DNA of 64,000 bases, from the NCBI GenBank assembly GCA_028713555.1, contig JAQTOA010000008.1:62001-126000 (forward strand). Reading direction: 5' to 3'. The notes under the pieces are model-generated. The model had not been told where the DNA came from. It ran no database searches and was given only the letters and a program-made list of their open reading frames with translations. Made by a program: the position numbers and the translations under genes. The stretch comes from Sterolibacterium sp. GTDB taxonomy: Bacteria; Pseudomonadota; Gammaproteobacteria; Burkholderiales; Rhodocyclaceae. Positions 16,801-30,744 of this stretch are shown here, piece after piece (positions within the stretch are counted from its first letter, which is position 1; each line of letters begins with the position of its first letter).

Positions 16801-19800
16801 CGCATCTTTCCGGACGATCTGGATCGCCCCCGCCATTGCCATTGCGGCGGCAATCCATTTGGCGATCGCTGCACCAGCGGCGCTGGTGGTAGCGGGGCCG
16901 ATTTTGCTGCTGTGGTTCGCCTCCCCCGCCATCGCCTGGTGGATCAGTCGTCCGCTGGCTCGCCGCAAAGCAACGCTGACGGCCGCTCAGAGCCTCTTTT
17001 TGCGCGCGCTTTCGCGGCGGACCTGGGCGTTCTTCGATAATTTCGTCGGTGCGGAGGACCATTGGTTACCCCCCGACAACTATCAGGAGTATCGCGTTAC
17101 CGCAGTTGCGCATCGCACCTCGCCGACCAACATCGGGCTGGCGCTGCTGGCCAATCTGTCCGCCTACGATTTTGGCTACATCCCGGCCGGACAACTCATC
17201 GAGCGCACCGCAAATACCTTGCGCACGATGGACGGCTTGGAGCGGCACCGGGGGCACTTCTACAACTGGTATGACACGCTGTCGCTGCAGCCATTGTCGC
17301 CGCGTTACATCTCGACGGTGGACAGCGGCAACCTCGCCGGCCAATTGCTGACCTTGCGTGCCGGGTTGCTCGCGTTGGCCGATGACAGGATACTGCCGGC
17401 GCGGCTGTTCGACGGCCTGAGCGACACACTGAGGATCTGCGCTGAAGTGGTGGAAGCTGCCGACACAACTGACCAGGTGGCGACAAATTCGCTGGCTGAT
17501 TATTGCAAGGAACTGGAGTTCGCAACCGCTGCCACGTCAGGTACGTTCGCTGCAACACACGCTTGCCTGGAACGTCTGGCAATCGGCGCGGCAGAGCTCG
17601 TCACCAAGGTTGCCGGCAGCCTGACCGTCAACCGCGAGGTTGTTGCGGAGAGCGAGGCAAACAGCTGGGCACAGGCATTTTCCGGGCAATGCCGCGCATG
17701 GCTGTCCGAGCTGAGTTTTCTGACGCCGGCATTATTTCTGCCGGCGGCAAGTAACCGGCCCGGGACTCATTTTACCAACCCGTCTGGCACGGCCGGTATT
17801 CCAACCCTGCGTGAACTGGCCAGCTTGGGCAGCGTTCATGCCCGCGACAGAATAGCCACCATCGACAAGCTGGCGCAGCAATGCTTTGACTTTTCGCACA
17901 TGGAGTATGACTTCCTGTTCGACAAGGCGCGGCATTTGCTGAGCATCGGTTACAACGTCGATGAGAGCCGGCTGGACTCGGGTTACTACGACCTGCTGGC
18001 TTCCGAAGCGCGCTTGTGCTGTTTTGTGGCTATTGCCCAGGGACAACTGCCGCAGGAAAGTTGGTTCACCCTCGGGCGCCTGCTCACCAGTACCGGTGGA
18101 GAACCGGTACTGCTGTCGTGGAGCGGTTCGATGTTCGAGTACCTGATGCCGCTGTTGGTGATGCCGACCTATGACCACACGCTGCTCGACCAGACCTGCA
18201 AGGCGGCGGTGGCCAGACAGATCGAGTATGGCAGGCAGCGCGGCGTCCCATGGGGGATGTCGGAGTCCGGCTATAACACGGTCGACGTGCATCTCAATTA
18301 CCAGTACCGTGCTTTTGGCGTGCCGGGCCTGGGTCTCAAGCGCGGATTGGCCGATGATCTGGTCATCGCGCCCTATGCCTCGGCGCTGGCGCTGATGGTG
18401 GTGCCAGAGGAAGCCTGCCTGAATTTGCAGCGACTCGCGGCCGAGGGATTTGTCGGCAGGTTCGGCTTCTTCGAAGCGATTGACTACACGCCGGCACGGC
18501 AGCGGCGTGGGCAATCGAGCACAGTGGTGCGTTCCTTCATGGCCCATCACCAGGGCATGAGCCTGCTCGCCTTGGCCTACTTGGTACTGGAGCGTCCGAT
18601 GCAGCGGCGCTTCGAATCGGACCGGATGTTTCAGGCGGTCATGCTGCTGCTCCAGGAGAGAATCCCCAAGGCCACGGCATTGTTTCCGCACACCGCGCAG
18701 CTTTCCGAGGTGCACTCGGCGTCAGTCGCCGCGGAGTTGCCGATTCGGGTGTTCAACAGCCCCGACACGCCGATTGCGGAGGTGCAGTTGCTGTCGAACG
18801 GCCGCTACCACGTGATGATCACCAATGCCGGCGGTGGCTATAGCCGCTGGAAAGACCTCGCCGTCACGCGCTGGCGCGAAGACGGCACTTGCGACAACTG
18901 GGGCACGTTCTGTTACGTCCGCGAGGTGAACAGTGTGACCAGCGGGGCGAGTGGCGAGTGCTGGTCGACCGCCTACCAGCCGACGCTCAAACGCGCGGAG
19001 AGCTACGAAGCGATTTTCTCCGAGGGACGTGCCGAGTTTCGTCGCCGCGACTCAGTTGGCGGCGTCTCTGGCGATGGGAATTTCGAGACGTATACCGAGA
19101 TTGTCGTATCGCCGGAGGATGATATCGAGCTGCGCCGGGTGCGCATCACCAATCGATCGCGACAACCCAGAGAGATCGAGGTCACCAGTTATGCCGAAGT
19201 GGTGCTCGCACCGGCGGCCGCGGACGCACTGCATCCGGCCTTCAGCAATCTGTTCGTGCAGACCGAGATCCTGCGGGAACAACGCGCGATCCTGTGCACG
19301 CGCCGGCCCCGCTCCGTCGGCGAGCAGGCGCCATGGATGCTTCACCTGATGGCGGTGCATGGCGCGGACATCGCCGAAGTATCCTACGAGACAGATCGGC
19401 TGCGCTTTATCGGTCGGTCGAGAAGTACCGTAGCGCCCCTGGCAATGAGTGACTCAACCACCCTCTCGGGAAGCGAAGGTTCAGTGCTGGATCCGATCGT
19501 CGCCATCCGCTATTTGCTAACGCTGGCTCCGGAACAGACGGCAACCATCGATATGGTGTCGGGTGTAAGCGAAACCCGCGACCTGGCCTTGAGCCTGATC
19601 GACAAATACCAGGATCGGCATCTCGCGGACCGCGTCTTCGATTTGGCGGGAACCCACAGTCAGGTGCTGCTGCGGCAGCTCAATGCCAGCGAGGCCGATG
19701 CGCAACTGTATGCTCGGCTGGCCAGCGCCGTCATTTACGCCAACGCCGGGCTGCGTGCCGACCCTGCCGTACTCATCAAGAATCGCCGAGGGCAATCCGG

Positions 19801-22675
19801 GCTATGGGGTTATTCCATCTCCGGGGATCTGCCGATCGTCCTGCTACAGATCGGCGACGCTGCCAATATCGATCTGGTGCGTCAGCTAGTGCAGGCCCAT
19901 GCTTACTGGCGCCTGAAAGGTCTGGCGGTGGATCTGGTGATCTGGAACGAAGACCACGCCGGTTACCGGCAACAATTGCAGGACCAGATCATGGGGCTGA
20001 TCGCCTCGGGCATCGAGGCCAGCGTCATCGATCGGCCGGGCGGCATTTTCGTACGGCCTGCCGAGCAGATCTCCGGAGAGGACCGCATCCTGTTTCAGTC
20101 AGTGGCGCGCGCCATCATCACCGATGGCCGGGGAACGCTGGCGGAACAGCTCGATCAGCGTGGCCCAGTGGAGCCGCGTGCACCGCGTCTCACACCGAGC
20201 CGCCGGCACCGTCCCGATAGCTCATCTGACACCAATCCCAAGGTTGCCGGCCGCGATCTGATTCTGTTCAACGGGCTGGGCGGATTCACCCGCGACGGGC
20301 GCGAATACGTCATTGCGCTGGCGCCCGGTCAAGTGACGCCGGCGCCGTGGGTGAACGTTCTGGCCAATCCCTACTTTGGCACGGTCGTCTCCGAAAACGG
20401 CGTTGGCTACACCTGGAGCGAAAACGCGCACGAATTCCGTCTCACGCCCTGGCACAACGACCCGGTCAGCGACGCGAGCGGCGAAGCGCTTTACCTTCGC
20501 GACGAGGAGACCGGCCATGTCTGGTCCCCCACGCCCTTGCCCACCCGCGCAGCAATGCCCTACCTCATCCGGCACGGATTCGGTTACAGCGTCTTCGAGA
20601 CCCGGTCGGCAGGCATCTGCACGGAACTTTGGATTTACGTGGCCGTAGACGCCGCCGTCAAGTTTTCGGTATTGAAAGTGCGCAACGAATCGGGCCGACC
20701 GCGCAGGCTCTCGGCGACCGGTTATGTCGAGTGGGTACTGGGAGATCTGCGTGCGAAGTCGGCCATGCATGTGAGCACCGAAATCTCTCCCAAGAGCGGC
20801 GCGCTCTATGCGCGTAACCCGTACAACAAGGCCTTCGCCGATAGGGTGGCCTTCTTCGATGTGGACGACCCGACGCGCAGACTGAGCGGCGATCGCACGG
20901 AATTTCTCGGCCGCAATGGCACGCAGCACAATCCGGCTGCCCTGAAGCGGACGCGCCTTTCCGGCAAGGTCGGCGCCGGCCTGGATCCCTGTGGCGCGAT
21001 CCAGGTGCGTTTCGAACTGGCCGACGGGCAGGAGCGCGAGATCGTCTTCCGGCTCGGTGTCGGCCGCAACACCGATGACGCCGGCCAGCTGGTGCAGCGC
21101 TTCCGTGGCACCCTGGCGGCGCGCGGTGCGCTTGAAGCCGTGTGGCAGCACTGGAACCACACGCTTGGCGCGGTGCAGGTAGAAACACCCGATCAATCGC
21201 TGAATGTGCTGACCAATGGCTGGCTGGTGTACCAGACCCTGGCATGCCGGGTCTGGGCGCGCAGCGGCTACTATCAATCGGGCGGTGCGTTTGGCTTCCG
21301 CGACCAGTTGCAGGACGTGATGGCGCTGATTCACGCCAGGCCCGAACTGGTGCGCGAGCATCTGCTGCTGTGCGCGAGCCGCCAGTTCCAGGAAGGCGAT
21401 GTCCAGCACTGGTGGCATCCGCCGACGGGGCGTGGCGTGCGTACGCATTGTTCGGACGACTACCTGTGGCTGCCGCTGGCGGTATGCCGCTATGTCACGA
21501 GCAGCGGCGACCGCCGGATACTGGATGAGACTGCGCATTTCCTCGAAGGCCGCCCGATCAACCCGGAGGACGATTCCTACTACGATCTGCCCAGCCGTTC
21601 CAGCGAGGCAGCCAGCCTGTATGAGCACTGCGTACGAGCCATCCGGCACGGACTGCAATTCGGCGCGCACGGCCTGCCGCTGATCGGCTCCGGTGACTGG
21701 AACGACGGCATGAACCTGGTGGGAATGCAGGGCAAGGGCGAGAGCGTCTGGCTGGGTTTCTTCCTGTGCGAAGTGCTGCGGCAATTCGCCGAACTGGCGC
21801 GAGCACAAGGTGACACTACCTTCACTGACCTTTGCCAGGCGGAGGAACTCCGGCTGCGCCAGAACATCGAGCAGCACGGCTGGGACGGCGAGTGGTACCG
21901 CCGCGCCTACTTCGACGATGGCACGCCGCTCGGTTCGGTCAGCAACGCGGAATGCCGCATCGATTCGATTGCGCAAAGCTGGTCGGTGCTGTCCGGGGCA
22001 GGCAATGCTGAACGTTCGCGCAGGGCTATGCAAGCGGTGGACGAGCATCTGGTGTGCCGTGACGCTGCGCTTGTTCAACTTCTGGATCCGCCTTTCGACA
22101 ACAAGGCGAACCTGGATCCCGGCTACATCCGTGGCTACGTGCCGGGGGTAAGGGAGAACGGGGGGCAATACACCCATGCGGCGATCTGGGCGGCGATGGC
22201 CTTTGCCGCCTTGGGCGAGCGCGAGCGCGCCTGGGAGTTGCTGACGATGATCAACCCGGTAAATCATGCGCTGTCAGCGGAGGGAATCGCAACCTACAAA
22301 GTGGAGCCCTACGTCGTCGCAGCCGACGTCTATGCGCTCGTCCCGCATACCGGGCGTGGCGGATGGAGCTGGTACACCGGCTCGGCCGGCTGGATGTATC
22401 GGCTCATCCTGGAATCGCTGCTGGGCATCACGCTCGCAGGGGACAAGCTGCACCTTGCTCCCCGCCTGCCAGCGGACTGGCAGGCGTTCAAGATCCACTA
22501 CCGTTATCGGGAGACGGTGTTCCACATCGCCGTTTCGCAAACGCGCGTCAGCGCGGGCGATGCAGGCGGAGTGACGAGCGTGACGGTTGATGGCGTCGAA
22601 CAACATGATCAGACGATCCCCCTTGTGGATGATCATCAGGAGCATGTGGTCGCGGTAATACTGCAAGCGGAATAA
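13877..22675 (+). CDS. ndvB: Cyclic beta-1,2-glucan synthase (NdvB/ChvB-type, GT84-GH94)
   Basis: The product is 2932 residues, the length class of rhizobial NdvB/ChvB. The start is a TTG with AAGGAAAG 8 bases upstream. The N-terminal part (about 1-415) is the protein-primed initiation region. Helices follow at about 420-490. The glycosyltransferase domain has TLDTDTQLPRDA (about 651) and YRWMRGDWQLAGW (about 801). More membrane helices lie at 845-892 and 980-1025. A glycoamylase-like region (about 1280-1600) and two phosphorylase-type segments complete it; the last has the catalytic signature GSGDWNDGMNLVG (about 2603). By family knowledge it makes periplasmic cyclic glucans for osmotic adaptation, with the GH94 part trimming chain length by phosphorolysis. 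It stands directly before three phosphorelay genes. Confidence 0.93.
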   Translation: MNSGTKLGGYWQQLKTLHKGSVLNRIRPDEEPPLRSELFSADQMAQHGKALAASHQLAPGRAPDQLLVRLAANENVLVGVCKQLTAAVTAKRRITPAGEWLLDNFYLIEEQIRTAKRHLPKGYSRELPRLEDGPADNRPRVYDIALEIVAHGDGHVDTKRLSRFVTAYQSVTTLKLGELWAIPIMLRLAVIENLRRVGVQISVGFAERNLAGTWADRMMETAAQDPKSLILVIADMARSNPPMVGAFVAELARRLQGRGPTLALPLTWIEQRLSESGLTIEQLVQAEIQQQAADQVSISNSIGSLRILGAMDWREFVESMSVVEQTLKEDPGGVYGRMDFATRDRYRHATERIAKHSHHSEEAVARKAVELASAGAARDSGSGTDHRVGHVGFYLIGRGIAELEMAVKSRLSGSEVLRRAAGRFPLLLYLGSITLITAIISASLLARELADGMFAGVWYWAVIPVGFIALLAASQLAMALVNWLATLLVEPHPLARLDFSTGIPKQSRTLVVVPTMLTSAASIEELVEAMEVRFLANRDACLHFGLLTDFCDAHHEALAADASLLQLARTRIDELNKKYASDEIFFLFHRPRQWNSQERLWMGYERKRGKLADLNALLRGKPCGQRDGAKLSATDGFSLVVGNTAVLSGVKYVITLDTDTQLPRDAARQFVGAMAHPLNRPHYDPAQRRVTEGYGILQPCVAVSLPGTASSRYARLYGGEPGIDPYTRVVSNVYQDVFGEGSFIGKGIYDVDAFEQALAGRFPENHILSHDLIEGCYARAGLLSDVQLYEDYPASYRADVNRRYRWMRGDWQLAGWLLRRVPSGGKQPQANPLSALSQWKLIDNLRRSLVPAALMLLLLLGWTLLSPAWLWTWSVIGILLIPSLCAALLDLLRKSEEVLLRQHLAAVAESAARRFMQVAFELACLPYEAFFSLDAVVRTAWRMLVTRRRLLEWNPSSEVDRESAKRGRSDFGELSASFRTIWIAPAIAIAAAIHLAIAAPAALVVAGPILLLWFASPAIAWWISRPLARRKATLTAAQSLFLRALSRRTWAFFDNFVGAEDHWLPPDNYQEYRVTAVAHRTSPTNIGLALLANLSAYDFGYIPAGQLIERTANTLRTMDGLERHRGHFYNWYDTLSLQPLSPRYISTVDSGNLAGQLLTLRAGLLALADDRILPARLFDGLSDTLRICAEVVEAADTTDQVATNSLADYCKELEFATAATSGTFAATHACLERLAIGAAELVTKVAGSLTVNREVVAESEANSWAQAFSGQCRAWLSELSFLTPALFLPAASNRPGTHFTNPSGTAGIPTLRELASLGSVHARDRIATIDKLAQQCFDFSHMEYDFLFDKARHLLSIGYNVDESRLDSGYYDLLASEARLCCFVAIAQGQLPQESWFTLGRLLTSTGGEPVLLSWSGSMFEYLMPLLVMPTYDHTLLDQTCKAAVARQIEYGRQRGVPWGMSESGYNTVDVHLNYQYRAFGVPGLGLKRGLADDLVIAPYASALALMVVPEEACLNLQRLAAEGFVGRFGFFEAIDYTPARQRRGQSSTVVRSFMAHHQGMSLLALAYLVLERPMQRRFESDRMFQAVMLLLQERIPKATALFPHTAQLSEVHSASVAAELPIRVFNSPDTPIAEVQLLSNGRYHVMITNAGGGYSRWKDLAVTRWREDGTCDNWGTFCYVREVNSVTSGASGECWSTAYQPTLKRAESYEAIFSEGRAEFRRRDSVGGVSGDGNFETYTEIVVSPEDDIELRRVRITNRSRQPREIEVTSYAEVVLAPAAADALHPAFSNLFVQTEILREQRAILCTRRPRSVGEQAPWMLHLMAVHGADIAEVSYETDRLRFIGRSRSTVAPLAMSDSTTLSGSEGSVLDPIVAIRYLLTLAPEQTATIDMVSGVSETRDLALSLIDKYQDRHLADRVFDLAGTHSQVLLRQLNASEADAQLYARLASAVIYANAGLRADPAVLIKNRRGQSGLWGYSISGDLPIVLLQIGDAANIDLVRQLVQAHAYWRLKGLAVDLVIWNEDHAGYRQQLQDQIMGLIASGIEASVIDRPGGIFVRPAEQISGEDRILFQSVARAIITDGRGTLAEQLDQRGPVEPRAPRLTPSRRHRPDSSSDTNPKVAGRDLILFNGLGGFTRDGREYVIALAPGQVTPAPWVNVLANPYFGTVVSENGVGYTWSENAHEFRLTPWHNDPVSDASGEALYLRDEETGHVWSPTPLPTRAAMPYLIRHGFGYSVFETRSAGICTELWIYVAVDAAVKFSVLKVRNESGRPRRLSATGYVEWVLGDLRAKSAMHVSTEISPKSGALYARNPYNKAFADRVAFFDVDDPTRRLSGDRTEFLGRNGTQHNPAALKRTRLSGKVGAGLDPCGAIQVRFELADGQEREIVFRLGVGRNTDDAGQLVQRFRGTLAARGALEAVWQHWNHTLGAVQVETPDQSLNVLTNGWLVYQTLACRVWARSGYYQSGGAFGFRDQLQDVMALIHARPELVREHLLLCASRQFQEGDVQHWWHPPTGRGVRTHCSDDYLWLPLAVCRYVTSSGDRRILDETAHFLEGRPINPEDDSYYDLPSRSSEAASLYEHCVRAIRHGLQFGAHGLPLIGSGDWNDGMNLVGMQGKGESVWLGFFLCEVLRQFAELARAQGDTTFTDLCQAEELRLRQNIEQHGWDGEWYRRAYFDDGTPLGSVSNAECRIDSIAQSWSVLSGAGNAERSRRAMQAVDEHLVCRDAALVQLLDPPFDNKANLDPGYIRGYVPGVRENGGQYTHAAIWAAMAFAALGERERAWELLTMINPVNHALSAEGIATYKVEPYVVAADVYALVPHTGRGGWSWYTGSAGWMYRLILESLLGITLAGDKLHLAPRLPADWQAFKIHYRYRETVFHIAVSQTRVSAGDAGGVTSVTVDGVEQHDQTIPLVDDHQEHVVAVILQAE

Positions 22676-22826
22676 AGAACCTTTCGAATAGTAGTTACCG
22701 TATGTGTGATAGCGCACTGAGCAAGGCGGCACAACTTGCTATGGTTCAAGAGTCTGCTTCATCTCGAAAGCAAGGTGCCGCAGTGCTAAAGGTTGCGCAA
22801 GGAACATCTGCCTGAAAGGAGTCCCC

Positions 22827-26888
<4,062 letters not shown>

Positions 26889-26899
26889 AAGCATTCCCA

Positions 26900-28051
26900 A
26901 TGGACGGACTCGATTTCACCCAAAAGGCCACGATATTGGTGGTCGACGATACGCCGGATAACCTGGCGCTGATGAACAACCTGCTCAAGGACAACTACAC
27001 GGTAAAAATTGCCAACGGGGGCGAGAAAGCACTGAAGATTGCGATGTCTGATATGCCGCCGGATCTGATCCTGCTCGACATCATGATGCCCGGCATGGAC
27101 GGCTACGAGGTATGCCGGCGGCTCAAGCAATCCCCCGCCACCATGACCATCCCGGTGATCTTCCTGACGGCCAAGCATGAAATGGAGGATGAGCAGAAGG
27201 GACTGGAGCTCGGCGCTGTCGACTACATCACCAAGCCAATCAGCCCGCCGATCGTCATGGCGCGCGTCAATAACCATCTGGCACTTAAGGCCATGGCCGA
27301 TTTCTTGCGCGACCAGAACGACTTTCTCGAACTCGAGGTAGCCAGACGCACGCGTGAAGTCATCGCCATCCAGGACGTGACGATTCTCGCACTGGCTTCG
27401 TTGGCCGAGACACGCGATTCCGACACCGGCAGCCACATCCGCCGCACGCAGTTCTACGTCAAAGCACTGGCCGAGAAGTTGCGCGACCACCCGCGTTTCG
27501 CCTGGTTCCTGACTGACAGCAACATCAACATGCTATTCAAGTCGGCGCCGCTGCATGACATCGGCAAGGTAGGCATTCCTGACCGTATCCTGCTCAAGCC
27601 GGGCCGCTTCGTACCTTATGAGTTTGAGCTTATCAAGGCGCACACCACGCTGGGACGTGACGCCATATTGCATGCCGAAAAGGAGCTGGGCAGCAACGTT
27701 GACTTTCTCGCCCTCGCCAAGGCCATCGCCCTCTCCCATCAGGAAAAGTGGGATGGCAGCGGTTATCCGCAGGGACTCGCCGGCGATGACATCCCGATTG
27801 CGGCACGCCTGATGGCGGTGGCCGACGTCTACGACGCGCTGATCAGTCACCGCGTATACAAGGAAAGCATGACACACCAGGAGGCAGTTCAAGTCATGAT
27901 CGAAGGCCGGGGTACGCACTTCGATCCCGATATGCTTGACGCCTTCATCGACATTCAGGAAAGCTTCCACGCTATCGCTCAGCGCTTTACGGATTCCGAT
28001 GCGGACATGGACAAGAAGAAGGATTTTCAGGCGCTAGCGGGCACCGTTTGA
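26900..28051 (+). CDS. Response regulator with HD-GYP domain, predicted c-di-GMP phosphodiesterase
   Basis: The 383-residue protein has a receiver domain (Asp60 in LLDIMMPGMDG, Lys in ITKPIS). A short coiled linker leads to a complete HD-GYP domain. That domain has the catalytic HDIGKVGIPD, the KPG motif, HQEKWDGSGYP with the GYP loop, and GTHFDPDML. All metal and signature residues are present, so c-di-GMP hydrolysis is expected by family knowledge. It lies 11 bases after the hybrid kinase stop and overlaps the next gene by four bases. Its receiver is very like that of the upstream kinase, so it is the likely output of this phosphorelay. Confidence 0.95.
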   Translation: MDGLDFTQKATILVVDDTPDNLALMNNLLKDNYTVKIANGGEKALKIAMSDMPPDLILLDIMMPGMDGYEVCRRLKQSPATMTIPVIFLTAKHEMEDEQKGLELGAVDYITKPISPPIVMARVNNHLALKAMADFLRDQNDFLELEVARRTREVIAIQDVTILALASLAETRDSDTGSHIRRTQFYVKALAEKLRDHPRFAWFLTDSNINMLFKSAPLHDIGKVGIPDRILLKPGRFVPYEFELIKAHTTLGRDAILHAEKELGSNVDFLALAKAIALSHQEKWDGSGYPQGLAGDDIPIAARLMAVADVYDALISHRVYKESMTHQEAVQVMIEGRGTHFDPDMLDAFIDIQESFHAIAQRFTDSDADMDKKKDFQALAGTV

Positions 28052-29730
28052 CACGTGGAGATCGGGAGATAATCATCAATCAGCCGGAAATAATCGATAA
28101 GCAGACGGTATTCCTCGTCGTCGATGATTTTGAGCCGATGCGCAAAGTCACTTCGGGCCAACTGCGCTCGATGGGCGCCGGCACCATCTTGACGGCCAAC
28201 GACGGCGCCCAGGCGCTGCGCATGCTAAAAGAGCAGCGCGTGGACATCGTGCTTTCCGACTGGAACATGCCGGTCATGTCGGGACTGGAATTGCTCCAGG
28301 CGATGCACGCTGTCGATAAACTGTCGCGCCTGCCCTTCATCATGATTACCGCCGAAGCCGAGCGCCACCGCATCGATAATGCCATTGCCTGTGGCGTTAG
28401 CGATATGCTGGTCAAACCGTATACCACGGATCGCTTTGCGAAAAGTGTTGTCAAGGCGCTGCGTCCACGGTCTTCATCCAGTGTGCCTGTTCATTTGGCA
28501 TTCGCAGAAAATGGCGCGACGCTGGCAACATCCCTGGCTACTGCTCCGCCAGCTGCTTCCGCCGAGCCAGTCAGCCAAGACGCTCAGAAACCGGCACGCC
28601 CGACGATTCTCGTGGTCGACGATACGCCGGATCATCTGCTACTGATCTCGCACCTGTTCAAGGACGAATATTGCGTGCGTATCGCACATAGCGGCGGCAA
28701 AGCCCTGGATATCTGCCAATCAAATGACCCTCCCGATCTGGTGCTGCTCGACATCATGATGCCCGGCATGGATGGCTTCGAAGTGGCCCGGCGCATGCGT
28801 GAGCATCCAACCTCAGAAACCATTCCCGTAATTTTTGTCAGCGCCATGACTGGCGAGGAGGCCCACCTGAAGGGGATGGAACTGGGGGCGGTGGACTTCG
28901 TGGAAAAGCCCATCGATCCCGTTGTGCTCAAGCCGCGTGTGCGCAACTTCATGCGCTACGTCGGACTGCACAAACAGCTGCAGGCCGAGATCGACGGTAT
29001 GTTGGAGTTGGCGCACTTGCGCGAGGACGTCGAACGCATCACGCGCCATGACATGAAAGGGCCGCTGGCCGGTGTGATCGGACTGGTGCAAGCGTTGGCG
29101 GAAGATAACTCGATGAGCCACAAGCATGTCGAGCAGCTGCGCGTGATTGAAGAGACCGCGCTGCAAGTTCTCAATATGATCAATCTCTCTTCGGAGCTCT
29201 TCAAGATCGAGACCGGTCACTTCAAGCTCGATGCCCAGCCAGTGAAGATTGGTGCCATCCTGCGCCGCGTCGTCGAGATTTCGCGCGTGGCATTCGCTGA
29301 GAAGCACCTCATCATTTCAGTTGATACGGATGTTCCGCTCGGTGTGGAGATGCCGCTGGCGCTGGGCGACGCCATGCTCTGCTATTCGCTGTTCCATAAC
29401 CTGGTCAAGAACGCCTGTGAAGCGGCTCCCGAATCAAGCCGGGTGAGCGTCACCCTGGTCGATGGAACACCGTTACGCATATTGATCCAGAACCAGGGTG
29501 CTGTTCCTGTCGAGATTCGCGACCGCTTCTTCGACAAATTCGTCACCAACGGCAAGCAAGCAGGAACAGGCCTTGGGACATATTCGGCCAGATTGCTCGC
29601 AGAGGCACAATACGGAGCGATCGCGCTGGCGGTTTCCGACCAGGAGGGCCAGACCACGATCACCGTGACATTGCCTCGCTATGCCGGTGAATGGCTGTTG
29701 AGATCGGCGCAAGTGATCAGCATGGCATAA
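28048..29730 (+). CDS. Double-receiver histidine kinase (REC-REC-HisKA-HATPase)
   Basis: Translation probably begins at TTG 28048, overlapping the previous stop (TTGA). No ATG with a ribosome site precedes the first receiver. The 560 residues hold a CheY-like receiver (about 10-130, LSDWNMPVMSG) and an Ala/Pro linker. A second receiver (about 185-305, LLDIMMPGMDG) follows. A HisKA-like domain has His334 in ITRHDMKGPLAGVIG, and HATPase_c has HNLVKNACEAAP and GTGLGTYSA. The inverted order, receivers before the kinase core, suggests that its kinase activity is set by upstream phosphorylation. It is translationally coupled to the HD-GYP gene. Confidence 0.9.
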   Translation: MTRGDREIIINQPEIIDKQTVFLVVDDFEPMRKVTSGQLRSMGAGTILTANDGAQALRMLKEQRVDIVLSDWNMPVMSGLELLQAMHAVDKLSRLPFIMITAEAERHRIDNAIACGVSDMLVKPYTTDRFAKSVVKALRPRSSSSVPVHLAFAENGATLATSLATAPPAASAEPVSQDAQKPARPTILVVDDTPDHLLLISHLFKDEYCVRIAHSGGKALDICQSNDPPDLVLLDIMMPGMDGFEVARRMREHPTSETIPVIFVSAMTGEEAHLKGMELGAVDFVEKPIDPVVLKPRVRNFMRYVGLHKQLQAEIDGMLELAHLREDVERITRHDMKGPLAGVIGLVQALAEDNSMSHKHVEQLRVIEETALQVLNMINLSSELFKIETGHFKLDAQPVKIGAILRRVVEISRVAFAEKHLIISVDTDVPLGVEMPLALGDAMLCYSLFHNLVKNACEAAPESSRVSVTLVDGTPLRILIQNQGAVPVEIRDRFFDKFVTNGKQAGTGLGTYSARLLAEAQYGAIALAVSDQEGQTTITVTLPRYAGEWLLRSAQVISMA

Positions 29731-29991
29731 CTCCAGCTACTCTTCCCGCTCTGCTTGATTTCCTGCCTATGTTGGTTGTCGCACAGACGTTCTTGGGGTG
29801 CAAGTACAGAATTGCCCAACTGCCTGTTGTTGAGTCACAGACTGGGGACGTCGCATGTTTTGCCGGTCGCCATGTCGACTGGCTCGTACGGGCAGTTTAA
29901 CCGTGAACTTACATTACGTAACAAAGCAAGAGTCATCTATTCATGTCTCGGTACGTTAATCAAGAACCAACAACAACAGGAGAAACTCAAC

Positions 29992-30435
29992 ATGAAACAA
30001 TTTCTGATCGCAGTGGTAGTTGCCGCTGCCACTGCCAGCCTTGCTAACCAGGCGCTTGCGGCGGACGTTGGCGTATCCGTGACCTATGGCGAACCGGGTT
30101 TCTATGGACGCCTGGATATCGGTGACTATCCCCAGCCGCAAGTGATTTACCGGCGCCCGGTGATGATTGAGCGGGTACCGTTTGACCGAGCGCCGGTCTA
30201 TCTGCACGTGCCCCCAGGCCACGCAAAGAACTGGCGCAAACACTGCAGCAAGTACGATGCATGCGGTGAGCGGGTCTACTTTGTACAGGACAACTGGTAC
30301 AACCGCGAGTACGTCCCGCGTTACCAGGAACAGCAGCACACTCGGCAGGATGATCGCCATGAAGAGCGCAGGGATGATCATCGTGGGGGCCAGAAGAATG
30401 ACCACCGCGGCGACAGCCATGGCCGGAATCGCTAA
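29992..30435 (+). CDS. Small exported protein with a basic His/Asp/Arg-rich tail
   Basis: The start is the ATG at 29992, after ACAGGAG about 9 bases upstream. The 147-residue product has a cleavable signal peptide (ending NQALAA). A conserved-looking core (about 24-105) includes VSVTYGEPGFYGRLDIGDYP and a Cys pair in HCSKYDACGERVYF. A low-complexity tail rich in His, Asp, Arg and Gly (about 110-147) follows and could bind metal. Similar small exported proteins of unknown function are common in betaproteobacteria. It is a single gene in a loose intergenic setting. Confidence 0.75.
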   Translation: MKQFLIAVVVAAATASLANQALAADVGVSVTYGEPGFYGRLDIGDYPQPQVIYRRPVMIERVPFDRAPVYLHVPPGHAKNWRKHCSKYDACGERVYFVQDNWYNREYVPRYQEQQHTRQDDRHEERRDDHRGGQKNDHRGDSHGRNR

Positions 30436-30487
30436 GGCATCGGTGATCTAACGTGCTCATTCCATGTATGCCACGAAGCGTGTCGGA

Positions 30488-30706
30488 CTAACGCACAGTT
30501 TGCTGCCGTAAGCACCTGGCGCGCTTCATCTCCAGATACTCCCCTCGTTCCATCTCATGCAACTGCCGAGGGTATTGCTCGACCGCCGTAAACCAGTTCT
30601 GTAAACGTTGTTCAAGCTGTGCCATTGGCGCCGCGCCGGCAGCGCTTAAGAAGGTATCGACCGCGAGGTAATAGCGCATGGTGTTGCGTTCCAACAGACC
30701 ACGCAT
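30488..30706 (-). pseudogene. C-terminal fragment of an unknown helical protein
   Basis: The reading frame gives a well-formed helical sequence (for example LEQRLQNWFTAVEQYPRQLH and ERGEYLEMKRARCLRQQTV). It looks like real coding sequence, but has no ribosome site, and the frame runs a few codons beyond the first ATG without a start. Beyond it lies IS5-type transposase sequence on the other strand. It is probably the tail of a gene broken by an insertion. I do not recognise the family. Confidence 0.4.
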
Positions 30707-30744
30707 TTCGCCGATATGGTCGAGCCGATTTGCGTCCCGTTTGC

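Noticed and set aside
15563..17062. 499-codon open frame on the minus strand inside the glucan synthase gene
   Set aside because: The Arg/Gln/Pro-rich composition without folds is typical of antisense frames in GC-rich DNA.
20222..22267. 681-codon open frame on the minus strand inside the glucan synthase gene
   Set aside because: It is a shadow of a GC-rich gene in another frame. It has no ribosome site and no domain, and the plus-strand product is a clear NdvB.
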